Positions 22,877 through 30,440 of a stretch of 38,845 nucleotides of DNA are shown piece after piece. The position numbers and the translations under genes are program-made. Under the pieces are notes generated by a model. That model had not been told where the DNA came from, ran no database searches, and saw only the letters and a list, made by a program, of their open reading frames with translations. Each line of letters starts with the position of its first letter. The first letter of the stretch is position 1. Origin of the DNA: Pseudobdellovibrionaceae bacterium (GTDB lineage Bacteria > Bdellovibrionota > Bdellovibrionia > Bdellovibrionales > Bdellovibrionaceae); NCBI GenBank assembly GCA_019637895.1, contig JAHBUU010000007.1, positions 1 to 38,845 of the forward strand, in the 5' to 3' direction.

Positions 22877-23134
22877 TCAATTTCGTCGAGCGGCTTTCTG
22901 GCGGGCAAAGGCCTCACTGCTTCCAATTGTTTCAGCGACCCTTACCCAGGACAGTAGATCCCGGTATAGACCCCGCAATTCAACTCCAGAAAGGATTTTA
23001 GCCTCTGGATAGCACTTGTGCTCAAATATAAACAGCGCAAACGGACAGTCAAGGTGTTCGTCTACTTGTTCGGCTCGCGCACCAAATAAGTTTGGTTCTT
23101 CGGGTTCTTCTCTCTCAGTGGTGGGTTTCAGGTA
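22877..23134 (-). pseudogene. Open frame without start codon spanning the right attachment core
   Basis: On the minus strand 85 codons run open from the base after a TAG to TGA at 22877. The product has protein-like composition (FALFIFEHKCYPEAKIL, GVELRGLYRDLLSWVRV) but no ATG, GTG or TTG near its beginning. It may be the broken C-terminal part of a gene cut by integration; the EHK motif recalls Rpn/PD-(D/E)XK transposases, but this is weak. The frame crosses the core at 23074-23085, so its first residues come from outside the island. In the gap 22768-23235 nothing else coding is supported. Confidence 0.35.
23074..23085 (+). repeat. Right attachment core (attR or inner core of a tandem array)
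   Basis: CTCGCGCACCAA is identical to the tRNA-Leu 3' end and CCA at 16125-16136, with no rest of a tRNA around it. It lies inside a decayed recombinase 3' end homologous to the intact recombinase gene at 16114-17796. Confidence 0.65.
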
Positions 23135-23216
23135 CTAAAGTCAGTTCCGGTTGCCTTGTATTGGATTTCGGCCAGAGTGAGCTTGCTCAATTTCGATATC
23201 TCGAAGGATCTGAAAA
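23086..23216 (-). pseudogene. Decayed 3' end of a second serine recombinase
   Basis: Bases 23123-23181 match 16214-16272, inside the intact recombinase gene, at about 80 percent with one small gap. The minus-strand reading gives QYKATGTDFST before a stop, against QYKATGTDSST in the intact protein. Beyond the stop, NPKNQTYLVREPNK resembles NPKNSKFSDCEPRN. Only the tail of the gene remains and its orientation matches the intact copy, so an older related element was probably integrated here and then lost. It directly follows the right core. Confidence 0.6.
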
Positions 23217-23235
23217 GAGGGCTTCAGATCGGTTT

Positions 23236-23643
23236 TTATTCACAGCTCAGGGAGCCGGTCTCGACCAGTGTTACGCACTCGTGATCCGCACAGGAGTCCG
23301 AGCTTTGTCCGACGATCGCTTTGCAGTTTTGCGATTCACACTGATAGGGATCTCTTTGCACCAGGGCTTTGCAATCCTTTGACATGCACCATTGCGGATT
23401 CATGGCCGTCACGGCTTTGCAATCCCAGGTATCGCAAGTCGCGGCATTATCGAAAACCAAAGCCTTGCAGTCTCCGGATTGACAATCCAGCCACTGACTT
23501 TGCTCGATCCCTCCGCAGTCTTTAAGGGTCAAAGTCGTTTTCATCGTACCCGTCTTCGTCAGCAGGTAGGCGGCGCGATCGATGTAGGTCGCTTGGGCAT
23601 AAACTCCCACGTATAGAATAAGTACCGTGAAAATAAACTTCAT
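23236..23643 (-). CDS. Exported Cys-rich protein with five 16-residue repeats, 135 aa
   Basis: A signal peptide (MKFIFTVLILYVGVYAQA) is followed by a short linker and then a strict 16-residue repeat: CQSGDCKALV..., CDTWDCKAVT..., CMSKDCKALV..., CESQNCKAIV..., CADHECVTLV.... Each unit has the pattern C-x3-[D/N/E]-C-[K/V]-[A/T]-[L/V/I]-[V/T], giving two cysteines per unit. The protein ends CE, as if a sixth unit had been cut. Export and the paired cysteines suggest a disulfide ladder or metal-binding rod. GGAGGGGATTC before ATG supports the start. No family is known to me. It lies at the edge of the island remnants. Confidence 0.8.
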   Translation of the reverse strand: MKFIFTVLILYVGVYAQATYIDRAAYLLTKTGTMKTTLTLKDCGGIEQSQWLDCQSGDCKALVFDNAATCDTWDCKAVTAMNPQWCMSKDCKALVQRDPYQCESQNCKAIVGQSSDSCADHECVTLVETGSLSCE

Positions 23644-23842
23644 GAATCCCCTCCCCCAGAAATCATCATAAGTTTTTTATTCCCGCAGTCAAAAAACCTT
23701 TTCACTCGGACGTCTTCACGGACCTTTCACCGGCTCTTCATCCAGCCTCTTTCCTAAAGTGCCATAATCGGCCCCGAGTGAAGAGAATTCGGCATTCAAC
23801 CGGGGCCTGATCGCCCCAAAACACCATGCAAAGGAGTCAGCT

Positions 23843-24541
23843 ATGGCAGACGAAAGAAGGAACTACGGTTCAGGATACGGAAGGACGACATCCAGGTCGG
23901 ATGAGGATCAAAATCGACGCGGGCGCTTTTCTTCGCGCAGCGAATACACGGGTGATGAATATCGCTCGGACGAGCTTCGCTTCGAATCCGACGACGAGCG
24001 CGGCGCAGACCGCAGCTATGGCCAACAAGGTGAATACCGCTCCCGGGCGTCCCACTTGGACGATCAATTCCGTCCATCTTCTCAAAGCGACCGCTGGCAA
24101 AGACGCATGCCCCGAGGTGATCTGTCGAGCGGCTCCACCACCGGTTTTTATGGAACGGAAAGAGACACCTACTATGGCACGAGAGCCAGCGATACTCGGG
24201 TCAGCCACATCGGCAAAGGCCCCAAAGGCTGGAAACGTTCCGACGAAAAAATCCGCGAAGAGGTCTGTGAGCGTCTCGAACGTGACTCTCATATCGATGC
24301 CAGCGACATCGAGGTCTCGGTCAAAGAGGGTATCGTCACTCTTTCCGGAAAAGTCGAAGACCGCCCGACAAAACGTCATGCCGAAGACATCGTCGAATCC
24401 CTAACCGGCGTGAAGGACGTTCGCAACGACCTGACGGTCGATCAAAGTTTCTTCACCCAAGCCAAAGAGATGATCATGGGAAAATCGGACACCGATAAAT
24501 CCATGACTTCGAAAACAGGCGGAAAAACCGTTCCTCATTGA
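23843..24541 (+). CDS. BON-domain protein with long disordered N-terminus, 232 aa
   Basis: The first 130 residues are low-complexity, rich in Arg, Ser, Gly, Asp and Tyr, with no signal peptide. Residues about 137-205 are a BON domain: SDEKIREEVCERLERDSHIDASDIEVSVKEG, IVTLSGKVEDRPTKRHAEDIVESLTGVKDVRNDL. BON domains bind phospholipid surfaces or glycans and occur in osmotic-stress proteins such as OsmY. AAGGAGTCAGCT directly precedes ATG. The unstructured head without an export signal suggests a cytoplasmic or membrane-peripheral stress protein. It is monocistronic, with a hairpin at 24555-24582 after its stop. Confidence 0.88.
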   Translation: MADERRNYGSGYGRTTSRSDEDQNRRGRFSSRSEYTGDEYRSDELRFESDDERGADRSYGQQGEYRSRASHLDDQFRPSSQSDRWQRRMPRGDLSSGSTTGFYGTERDTYYGTRASDTRVSHIGKGPKGWKRSDEKIREEVCERLERDSHIDASDIEVSVKEGIVTLSGKVEDRPTKRHAEDIVESLTGVKDVRNDLTVDQSFFTQAKEMIMGKSDTDKSMTSKTGGKTVPH

Positions 24542-24554
24542 AAAATGTTTTCAG

Positions 24555-24582
24555 GCGGTAGACCGAAAAATCGGCCTGCCGC
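24555..24582 (+). terminator. Hairpin after the BON gene, possible terminator
   Basis: GCGGTAGACCGA pairs with TCGGCCTGCCGC around an AAAA loop with one mismatch and one wobble. It starts 14 bases after the stop. There is no clean T-tract, only CTCTTCTC, so termination efficiency is doubtful. Confidence 0.45.
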
Positions 24583-24785
24583 TCTTCTCGGTTATCAATG
24601 CAAAAGTCCTCCCTACAATCCGGGAATCAAGACGACCCCAGCCTTGTGAAAAGATCGCCACATCGCGTTCCGACCGGTGGATCCCGAGGAATGAAGGCCC
24701 ACTCAAAAATGAAAAAGGAAGTGACAAGGGTCCGCCTTCGTCTCGATGATGAAAGGACCACTTCACTTCTTCCCTGGGGGGACTT

Positions 24786-25115
24786 ATGAACAAAATTTTC
24801 TTTTTGGGTTCTTTGCTTCTGGCTTCTGTCGCTTCCGCTTACACCGACGGAACCTACACTTGTGCGACGAATTCTCCGGGTCTTCCACGCGTGGTGAAAA
24901 TCGAAACGATTCAGGTCAAAGAAGGCCTAAGCCTCCCTTACATGGAAATCACCCGCTCTTTCCGTAAAAATCCGAGCGATCCCAATTCCGAGATCGAAAC
25001 CACCGAGCTGAAAGGTTTTGCCGCTCACTCCAAAGCCGGAACTCGCGAGATGCTGGTCCTGGCGGCCATGCGCGTGGACTTCGAAGGCGGACAGATTCAG
25101 AACTGCAAACAGTAG
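24786..25115 (+). CDS. Small exported protein of unknown family, 109 aa
   Basis: Signal peptide MNKIFFLGSLLLASVASA, then about 90 residues with one Cys near the mature start (YTCAT) and one at the end (NCKQ), suggesting a single disulfide joining the termini. GGGGGGACTT lies just before ATG. The mature part reads as alternating strands (KIETIQV, YMEITRSF, EIETTELKGFAAH, MLVLAAMRVDFEGGQI). It is bounded by a terminator shared with the convergent gene. No named family is recognised. Confidence 0.75.
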   Translation: MNKIFFLGSLLLASVASAYTDGTYTCATNSPGLPRVVKIETIQVKEGLSLPYMEITRSFRKNPSDPNSEIETTELKGFAAHSKAGTREMLVLAAMRVDFEGGQIQNCKQ

Positions 25116-25122
25116 TCACACC

Positions 25123-25153
25123 AAAAGGGGTTCCGACCGGAGCCCCTTTTTTT
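25123..25153. terminator. Bidirectional terminator between convergent genes
   Basis: AAAAGGGG (25123-25130) and CCCCTTTT (25143-25150) form a stem with further CCG/CGG pairing inside. There is T7 on the plus strand and T4 after it on the minus strand. It serves the small exported protein gene (plus) and the gene at 25152-25682 (minus), whose stop overlaps its last bases. Confidence 0.85.
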
Positions 25154-25682
25154 AGCGTTTCAGATCACAGTCTTCTTTGCTGTACTCCATGGGAATTGTG
25201 AATCCCTCGTTCCCAACATTGAACGAGAGCATGGCGCGATAGGACTCATACGTGATCAAAGTCATCTCGACTTTCTTCTTTCTCAGATAGAACCCGAGAT
25301 CCTTGACATCGAGATCTCCGATCCGAACGTCACCCGGGCGGAAACAAGACCACTCGCCATTTTTCAGCGAGCATTTCCCTTTGTCGAAAGAAAGGACGAA
25401 TCGAGCGCCCATTTTGCCGAAGAGCTCGGCCTTTCTGGCCAGGAATTTCAGATCATAGGCCGTGATCAAGCCCTCATGGATCGGCATGAATTGCGATCCC
25501 TCGTGATTCACCATGTGCAACTTGAAACCGCCCTCTTCCGTATCGAAAAGCGCGTAGGTGGTCGTCAGATGCCTGGTGGCACACACAAACCTCAAATCGT
25601 CCTGCGAAGAGGCAAAGGCCCCAGCGAAGGATCCGTGAAAACTCAGAGCGAAAAAAAGCACGCTGAAAAGATGGTATTTCAT
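25152..25682 (-). CDS. Exported protein of unknown family, 176 aa
   Basis: N-terminal signal peptide (MKYHLFSVLFFALSFHGSFAGAFA, cleavage near residue 24). The mature part has four cysteines (CATR, KCSLKNGEWSCF and EDC near the C-terminus) and mostly strand-like segments, for example VRIGDLDVKDLGFYL and VEMTLITYESYRAML. It has no membrane segment beyond the signal. The gene is 32 bases downstream of the metallopeptidase gene on the same strand, so the two may share a transcript. No family is recognised and no function is assigned. Confidence 0.72.
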   Translation of the reverse strand: MKYHLFSVLFFALSFHGSFAGAFASSQDDLRFVCATRHLTTTYALFDTEEGGFKLHMVNHEGSQFMPIHEGLITAYDLKFLARKAELFGKMGARFVLSFDKGKCSLKNGEWSCFRPGDVRIGDLDVKDLGFYLRKKKVEMTLITYESYRAMLSFNVGNEGFTIPMEYSKEDCDLKR

Positions 25683-25714
25683 CTCTTCAGCGTGCTTGGA
25701 AAATCAGCAGAAGG

Positions 25715-27754
25715 CTAGTGGCAGCGCAATGAAGACTTCTTGGTGGGGAAACGGTCCACCACCTTTTGGCACTGCGAGGTCATTTCATTCTTATCGATCG
25801 CGGTCATGATCACTCTCAGCAAGCCGGATGAGTGAGTATCGTTTTTCGCCGGAACGATGCCTTGACTGCTCGCATAGTAATCCCCGAGGTCAGCAACCAG
25901 GGAACAAGCCATGTTCTTCGGCTGGAAGGCAAGAGTCCCCGCCGCCTCCATTTCGGAAATCACCAAAGAGGCGAAATGATCCGCCCAATCCTCTTCGGAC
26001 CAGGTCGTGTCCTGGAACCCGAGCAAATTGACCGCGTAACTCATATTCGGATTGCGATTCGCGACACAATTCAGGGAATCAGAGAAAGCATCCCCCGAAA
26101 AGGCCGCCAAACGCTGCGACCGGAGAACACGGGACACCACATGGCCGATTTCATGAGCGACCACGCCGCTCCCGACCGTCGGATAGTTCAATGTGAACCA
26201 ACTCACCGAAATATTTCCCAGTGACGTCATCGAGAAGTCGCTCAGAGTTCCCACAGGCAGAGCCTCGCAGGCCTTTTTCATCTCTGACTCTTCAAACGTC
26301 AGATTGATCCCGTCCAGCGTGCTCCCCAGGCCCGAAAGCAAGCTGAACATCAGCAGAACATCTCGCCCTTCGTGATCATCCCAGTTGATGGCACGGAAGG
26401 CCTGGGCGGATCGACGCTGCTCGGCCAAGACGGCCTCCAGTTTTTCCAGCTTGTCGTTGTAGGATTCAGGCATTTTGAACTGAATCTGATCGATTCTCTC
26501 TTCGGCGGCCTGTTGCAACACGGGATCCGAATTGAAACGACGAGCGACTTTTTTCGAAGCTTCTTTGATCTGCTGAACCATGATTTTCCCACGACGCAAA
26601 CGCAGATCGGAAGCCCCCATATCAAGACTTGCCGTCAGCTTGTTGCTACAGACATTTGCAATCTGAAGAGCCACCCGATCCAAGTCGATGGACTGCGCAG
26701 TGATCAAGGACTTTTCGATGGTCGAATTTTCGATCATCTTTTTTCGCAGGGCTTCGAAATCGACAGGAAACTTCATCAGAGCCTGATAGTTTTGCCCGCC
26801 GTCGAAAATGACACTCATCATTCCGATCGTCATCGTGGCCTCGAGATAGGCTTGTGAATCACTTGCGGAAAGATCCTGTCCCTGGGCGGCTCTGTCCAAA
26901 GAATCAGTGGACAGCGACTGCATCATCAGCTGCACCATCACCGAACTGAAACTGGTCCGGATGCGCTCAACTTCCGCTAAAAGAAGTCGGGCATCCCGGG
27001 TCAGCGCCTCTTTGGCGGGCTGATTGCCATAAAGCATTTTCAAGCGGGCCGCCAAAGGGTTTCCACCCATACCCAGAAAATTCATCTGAACCATCGGCAA
27101 ATAAAATTCTTTGATCGCGAGGCGAACAGCATCGCGCTTTTCCGCAGGAAGCGTCTGCAAGTAGGCTTCAACCTGAACCGTGTTTTCGACAATCCCGCTT
27201 TGGTCGGTGGACATCGTGACAAAACCAGACATTTTTTCCGACGCCTCGAGAACCGCCGCCATGAAACCAACAAAGGCCCGCATTGGAATGCGTTCATTCA
27301 CGGGCCGTCCCTTTTCCAGCTCTGCTTTTTGTGCTCGCAAGAGCTGGAGGGCGATCTCCTGCTGCGATTTAAGGCTTTGCTTGAGTCTGCCGTCGAAGCG
27401 CTCGGTCCACGCCTTCTGAGCCGACAAAGACGGCTTCATGGTGCGCTCCAGGTACACATCCATGCCCGATTGATTCACCCGCGCCGGACCGCAGATACTG
27501 ACCAAACACTGCTCGGCCTCGGCCGCCGCCACCATCGAGGGGTCTAAACCCGTAGAAACATCAACGGGTCGACTGGGAGCCGGGCTCGGCATTCCCAGCA
27601 TTTTTCGGATGTCCTTCAGAGCCTCTTTCAAAGCCCGTTCAGATTTGATCTTCGGGTGATAGGAATGGCCTTTTCCATGACTTTGAGCATGGGACGCAAG
27701 CCCCGTTGAAAGGATCGACAAGGCCAGAGAGAGCTGAACGGACCGCTTGAACAT
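25715..27754 (-). CDS. Exported HExxH zinc metallopeptidase-like protein, 679 aa
   Basis: A signal peptide (MFKRSVQLSLALSILSTGLASHA) is followed by a long helical region of about 500 residues rich in Leu, Ala and Arg. Near the C-terminus comes VVAHEIGHVVSRVL with zinc ligands His534 and His538 and catalytic Glu535. About 50 residues later EDWAD supplies a likely third ligand (Glu588 in ExxAD), the gluzincin arrangement. It probably acts in the periplasm or outside the cell. ATG 27754 is chosen because AAGGAGCC lies upstream. That ribosome site is within a perfect hairpin (27758-27776), so translation may be regulated. The substrate is unknown. Confidence 0.82.
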   Translation of the reverse strand: MFKRSVQLSLALSILSTGLASHAQSHGKGHSYHPKIKSERALKEALKDIRKMLGMPSPAPSRPVDVSTGLDPSMVAAAEAEQCLVSICGPARVNQSGMDVYLERTMKPSLSAQKAWTERFDGRLKQSLKSQQEIALQLLRAQKAELEKGRPVNERIPMRAFVGFMAAVLEASEKMSGFVTMSTDQSGIVENTVQVEAYLQTLPAEKRDAVRLAIKEFYLPMVQMNFLGMGGNPLAARLKMLYGNQPAKEALTRDARLLLAEVERIRTSFSSVMVQLMMQSLSTDSLDRAAQGQDLSASDSQAYLEATMTIGMMSVIFDGGQNYQALMKFPVDFEALRKKMIENSTIEKSLITAQSIDLDRVALQIANVCSNKLTASLDMGASDLRLRRGKIMVQQIKEASKKVARRFNSDPVLQQAAEERIDQIQFKMPESYNDKLEKLEAVLAEQRRSAQAFRAINWDDHEGRDVLLMFSLLSGLGSTLDGINLTFEESEMKKACEALPVGTLSDFSMTSLGNISVSWFTLNYPTVGSGVVAHEIGHVVSRVLRSQRLAAFSGDAFSDSLNCVANRNPNMSYAVNLLGFQDTTWSEEDWADHFASLVISEMEAAGTLAFQPKNMACSLVADLGDYYASSQGIVPAKNDTHSSGLLRVIMTAIDKNEMTSQCQKVVDRFPTKKSSLRCH

Positions 27755-27757
27755 AGG

Positions 27758-27776
27758 GGCTCCTTTGTCAGGAGCC
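27758..27776 (-). promoter_or_regulatory. Hairpin masking the ribosome site of the metallopeptidase gene
   Basis: GGCTCCT and AGGAGCC form a perfect seven-pair stem with a five-base loop. On the minus-strand message the second arm carries the AAGGAGCC Shine-Dalgarno of the ATG at 27754. Folding would hide the ribosome site. Confidence 0.6.
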
Positions 27777-27873
27777 AAAGAGATTCAAGAGAAGTGCCAG
27801 GCTAAAGGCAAAAGGAACGGAGGGGCCACCTCAAACTGACTCAAGAATGGTCAGTGCGCCCCTTCAGGGCACT

Positions 27874-28416
27874 CTATTTGCTTTGGGAAGAAATGCTCAG
27901 GTCTTTGACCCCGGTTGCAACCAGACGCAGAGTCTCTTTGTCTTTGGTGATCGCATCGATTTCGCTTTGTGGCTTCTTGGCGTCTTCGGCCAAGTGTTTT
28001 TGTTCAGCGACGGATTCACGGTGAACAACGAACTCACCTTGAATCGCCACTTCCCGTCCGATCAACTCCACAGGAACGAAGAAGCCGTAATTTTTGAAGG
28101 TCACCCGCATCGGCTCTTTGGCACCTTGAACTTTCATCCAACAGCCCTTCTTGGGACAGACCTCCAAAACCTTTGCAGTCACGATGACGGGACCCGCCGC
28201 TGTCTTCTTTTTCGAAGATGACAGGACTTTGCCCAAAGGCTTTGCCTGATTCACATCGAAAGCAGCCGCTCCATATTCGCCCGTTGGGTTGAGCGGTGGC
28301 GGACTGACCGTCTGAGCCTGAGGCTTTTGCGGAGGCAAGGTATGAGGCGAGGTTGACGAGCAACCGATGAAAGCGACAAAAACCGGAAGAAGCGCGATGA
28401 CTCGAATCGTTTTCAT
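27874..28416 (-). CDS. DUF4920 lipoprotein, 180 aa
   Basis: A lipobox (FIGC, about residue 19) follows a hydrophobic N-terminus; then comes a Pro/Gln-rich linker (PPQKPQAQTVSPPPLNP). The DUF4920-type domain is recognised by VLEVCPKKGCWMKV, a CxxxxC pair, and TFKNYGFFVP. This is a small periplasmic domain of unknown function, sometimes near copper or redox genes. The C-terminal part is helical and charged. ATG 28416 has GAGGGAG upstream; an in-frame ATG at 28509 lies in the upstream gap. The gene stands alone. Confidence 0.85.
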   Translation of the reverse strand: MKTIRVIALLPVFVAFIGCSSTSPHTLPPQKPQAQTVSPPPLNPTGEYGAAAFDVNQAKPLGKVLSSSKKKTAAGPVIVTAKVLEVCPKKGCWMKVQGAKEPMRVTFKNYGFFVPVELIGREVAIQGEFVVHRESVAEQKHLAEDAKKPQSEIDAITKDKETLRLVATGVKDLSISSQSK

Positions 28417-28624
28417 GAAGAATCTCCCTCTCAAAAGAGGCCCCCTTCGTCTCAAATTTCGGTCAGTGGTGTCAAGGAGGGAGGCCCGTCGCAAGCCACC
28501 TGAAAACACGCACTGCAGCGCCTTTTCCTGGACTCAGGTCGGTGATTTCTCTTGAGGAAATGACTGCACTTTCGACAAAACACCAGAAATTTGAGTCGGG
28601 CTTTTCCGTTCCGAAGAGCCTCTT

Positions 28625-30100
28625 ATGAAAATCAACAAAGCCCTTATCGCCATCGTCGCCCTTCCCTTGTTTGTCGGAGCTTGCTCGAAGTCGAATTTTA
28701 AAATCACCGAGCAACTGACCAAGGACGTCGAAAACGGAGTCGCCTGCACGAACTTCCACGAAAAGATCAATGCCACCCTCACGCAGGCCCTTCTTGACGA
28801 AGAACAGTTGCCCTCGTCCGAGGACCTCAGAAGATCCCTGGTGGAAAAGCTGCCCGCTTCTTCGGGAAAGCTGATCGATCAAGTGATGCAGACCTATACC
28901 GTCTTGACCGAAGAGACCAAAACCTCTTTAGGTGCGAGTTCCAATCAGGAGATGATCTCGGCCCTGATGGGTCTTGAGATCGGTGACCAGACGACTCCGG
29001 AAAAGAAGGCCCTCAAGGTTCGTTTGCAAAACGTGCTGTCTTCAGTACGGGCCGAAGCCAAGCAGGCGGGACTCGATTGCGTTCCACCAACACCAGAAGA
29101 AAACGAACAAGCTCCGGTTTCAGAAGAGCCCGAAACCTTGCCGAAAGAAAACCCCGCTGCCGCAAAGATGAGCCCGCCCGTCGAAGGCGCCGTGCGCGTT
29201 CTGGCAACGGCCTATCAAAGCTGCCAAGCGGCCCGTGTCCCTGCGATGAGCACATCCACAGAGAGCATTCATGCCAAAGGGATCAAGATCACCGGCACCC
29301 ACTCGAATGGTGTCGGCCTGAAACGCGAAGTCGGCGACCTCCCTCTTCTGCAGAAAACCCACTACTACGTCCGAGAAGGAACCGAAAAGGGATCCACTTG
29401 CTTCGACGTCCCTAAAAACCCATTGATCTATGACTACGGCGGAAAGCCTTATGCAACGACCAGCGAAACCTCGGCACTGAATCTGTTCAAGAATGCCGGA
29501 ACCGGCACCAGTGTCCTTGGAATCGATTGTTCGGGATATATTTTCAGCGCCTTGGCTGTCAGCGGACTTCGCCTGTCCCCGGGCAAAAAGTTGAAGGCTT
29601 TCCAAGTGAATGGCGTGAACGCGCGAATGTATATGGATCCCGCGAACAATGGACTCTCTTGCCTGGCACCGGTCGCATCCAAGCGTGGCAGCAGCCTCGC
29701 TGACGGCGACATCCTGGCCAGCACCGGTCATATCGTGATGATCGACCGCGTGGGAGCAGACCCCTTCGGCCTGTCCCGCATGCGCTCTGCCTCGGATTGC
29801 CGGGCTGACAATATTTCCTATCAGAACTTCGATTTCGATATCCTGCACTCGGCTCCGATCAAAAACGGCATCGGCATCAATCGCTCGCGAGCCTCCTACT
29901 ACCTGGGGGAAACCTCGGGCATGAGAAGCGCAATGATCGAATACGCGGTCGCCGCCTGCAAAGCAGAGTTCGGCCAGGCCTCCACGGTGAAGCCCTCCAG
30001 CGCCCGTCTGGTTCGTCATAAGATGACGGCCGACTGCAAAGACAAGCAAGTGCCCCTGGAACGCGAGTCCTGCGTTCGCACCTGCCTGGCTTCTCTCTGA
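28625..30100 (+). CDS. NlpC/P60-like lipoprotein, 491 aa
   Basis: A lipobox (VGAC, residue 20) anchors the protein, followed by about 130 helical residues and an acidic Pro/Glu linker (about 150-185). The C-terminal half is a papain-like peptidase domain: Cys302 in GIDCSGYIFSAL and His369 in STGHIVMID, matching the NlpC/P60 catalytic pattern. Such enzymes cut peptide links in peptidoglycan, usually between D-Glu and diaminopimelate. Two flanking cysteine-containing regions (FDVPKN and CKAEFG...RESCVRTC) may form disulfides. Its position suggests a cell-wall hydrolase of the outer-membrane inner leaflet. No neighbour is obviously linked. Confidence 0.82.
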   Translation: MKINKALIAIVALPLFVGACSKSNFKITEQLTKDVENGVACTNFHEKINATLTQALLDEEQLPSSEDLRRSLVEKLPASSGKLIDQVMQTYTVLTEETKTSLGASSNQEMISALMGLEIGDQTTPEKKALKVRLQNVLSSVRAEAKQAGLDCVPPTPEENEQAPVSEEPETLPKENPAAAKMSPPVEGAVRVLATAYQSCQAARVPAMSTSTESIHAKGIKITGTHSNGVGLKREVGDLPLLQKTHYYVREGTEKGSTCFDVPKNPLIYDYGGKPYATTSETSALNLFKNAGTGTSVLGIDCSGYIFSALAVSGLRLSPGKKLKAFQVNGVNARMYMDPANNGLSCLAPVASKRGSSLADGDILASTGHIVMIDRVGADPFGLSRMRSASDCRADNISYQNFDFDILHSAPIKNGIGINRSRASYYLGETSGMRSAMIEYAVAACKAEFGQASTVKPSSARLVRHKMTADCKDKQVPLERESCVRTCLASL

Positions 30101-30135
30101 AAATGATCGAAAATCCTCTCTCATTTTGAGACAGG

Positions 30136-30160
30136 CACACCCCCGTTTCCGGGGGATGTG
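30136..30160. promoter_or_regulatory. GC-rich hairpin between the NlpC/P60 gene and the next gene
   Basis: CACACCCCCG pairs with CGGGGGATGTG around TTTC with one bulged A. It starts 36 bases after the stop and ends 15 bases before the next ATG. Without a T-tract it is a weak terminator, and it may rather affect translation of the small gene at 30176. Confidence 0.4.
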
Positions 30161-30175
30161 CTACACTGATTTCGT

Positions 30176-30430
30176 ATGGGAGCTAATAAAAAACCCGACT
30201 TTCGGTCCTATCCGGCGTCGACCGGGTTCATCCGCGCCAATCCTGAGCGCGTGGTCCGGGAGCCTTTGCGATCAAAAGCCATCAATGCTTATCGGAAACA
30301 GGTTTCTTTTGGCGCCCACCTTTCAAATAAGTCCTCGGAAGCCCCGGCTCACTCGGTTCTTCAGGACATCACCAGCCCCGAAGACGTGAATCTTGAAGAC
30401 CTTCTTGATTCCGATCGCGAAGCCGCATGA
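30176..30430 (+). CDS. Small hydrophilic protein of unknown family, 84 aa
   Basis: A soluble protein with a basic first half (VREPLRSKAINAYRKQVSFG) and an acidic C-terminus (EDVNLEDLLDSDREAA). There is no signal peptide and no Shine-Dalgarno; a strong hairpin ends 15 bases upstream. The stop lies 10 bases before the PilZ gene, suggesting co-transcription. I recognise no family. Confidence 0.55.
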   Translation: MGANKKPDFRSYPASTGFIRANPERVVREPLRSKAINAYRKQVSFGAHLSNKSSEAPAHSVLQDITSPEDVNLEDLLDSDREAA

Positions 30431-30440
30431 CACTAAAAGT

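Larger units (their letters stand above)
16137..23085. mobile_element. Integrated genomic island at tRNA-Leu, about 6.9 kb
   Basis: The island starts at the tRNA-Leu 3' end, carries a large serine recombinase next to that tRNA, and ends at a repeat of the tRNA tail (23074-23085). Base composition is lower in GC than the neighbouring regions. Cargo is the recombinase, a 64-residue protein, two palindromes, an IS3-family element, a hydrolase/TetR pair and the GyrI-like/DUF899 pair. A decayed recombinase 3' end just beyond the right core suggests an older element once sat in tandem. Its limits are inferred from repeats, not from comparison with an empty site. Confidence 0.7.

Noticed and set aside
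22847-22957. 36-codon plus-strand frame with signal-like start (MNRYRILVAV...)
   Set aside because: It lacks a ribosome site, overlaps a longer minus-strand open frame, and is too short to support.
23236-23643. 48-bp-period repeats read as a CRISPR-like array
   Set aside because: The period is coding (16 residues) and the DNA repeats diverge at third positions. No constant repeat with unique spacers exists, and no cas gene is in view.
29120-30124. Long minus-strand open frame of 334 codons opposite the NlpC/P60 gene
   Set aside because: It is antisense to a gene with a clear lipobox and catalytic motifs. It has no ribosome site or recognisable domain, and such shadow frames are common in GC-rich coding DNA.
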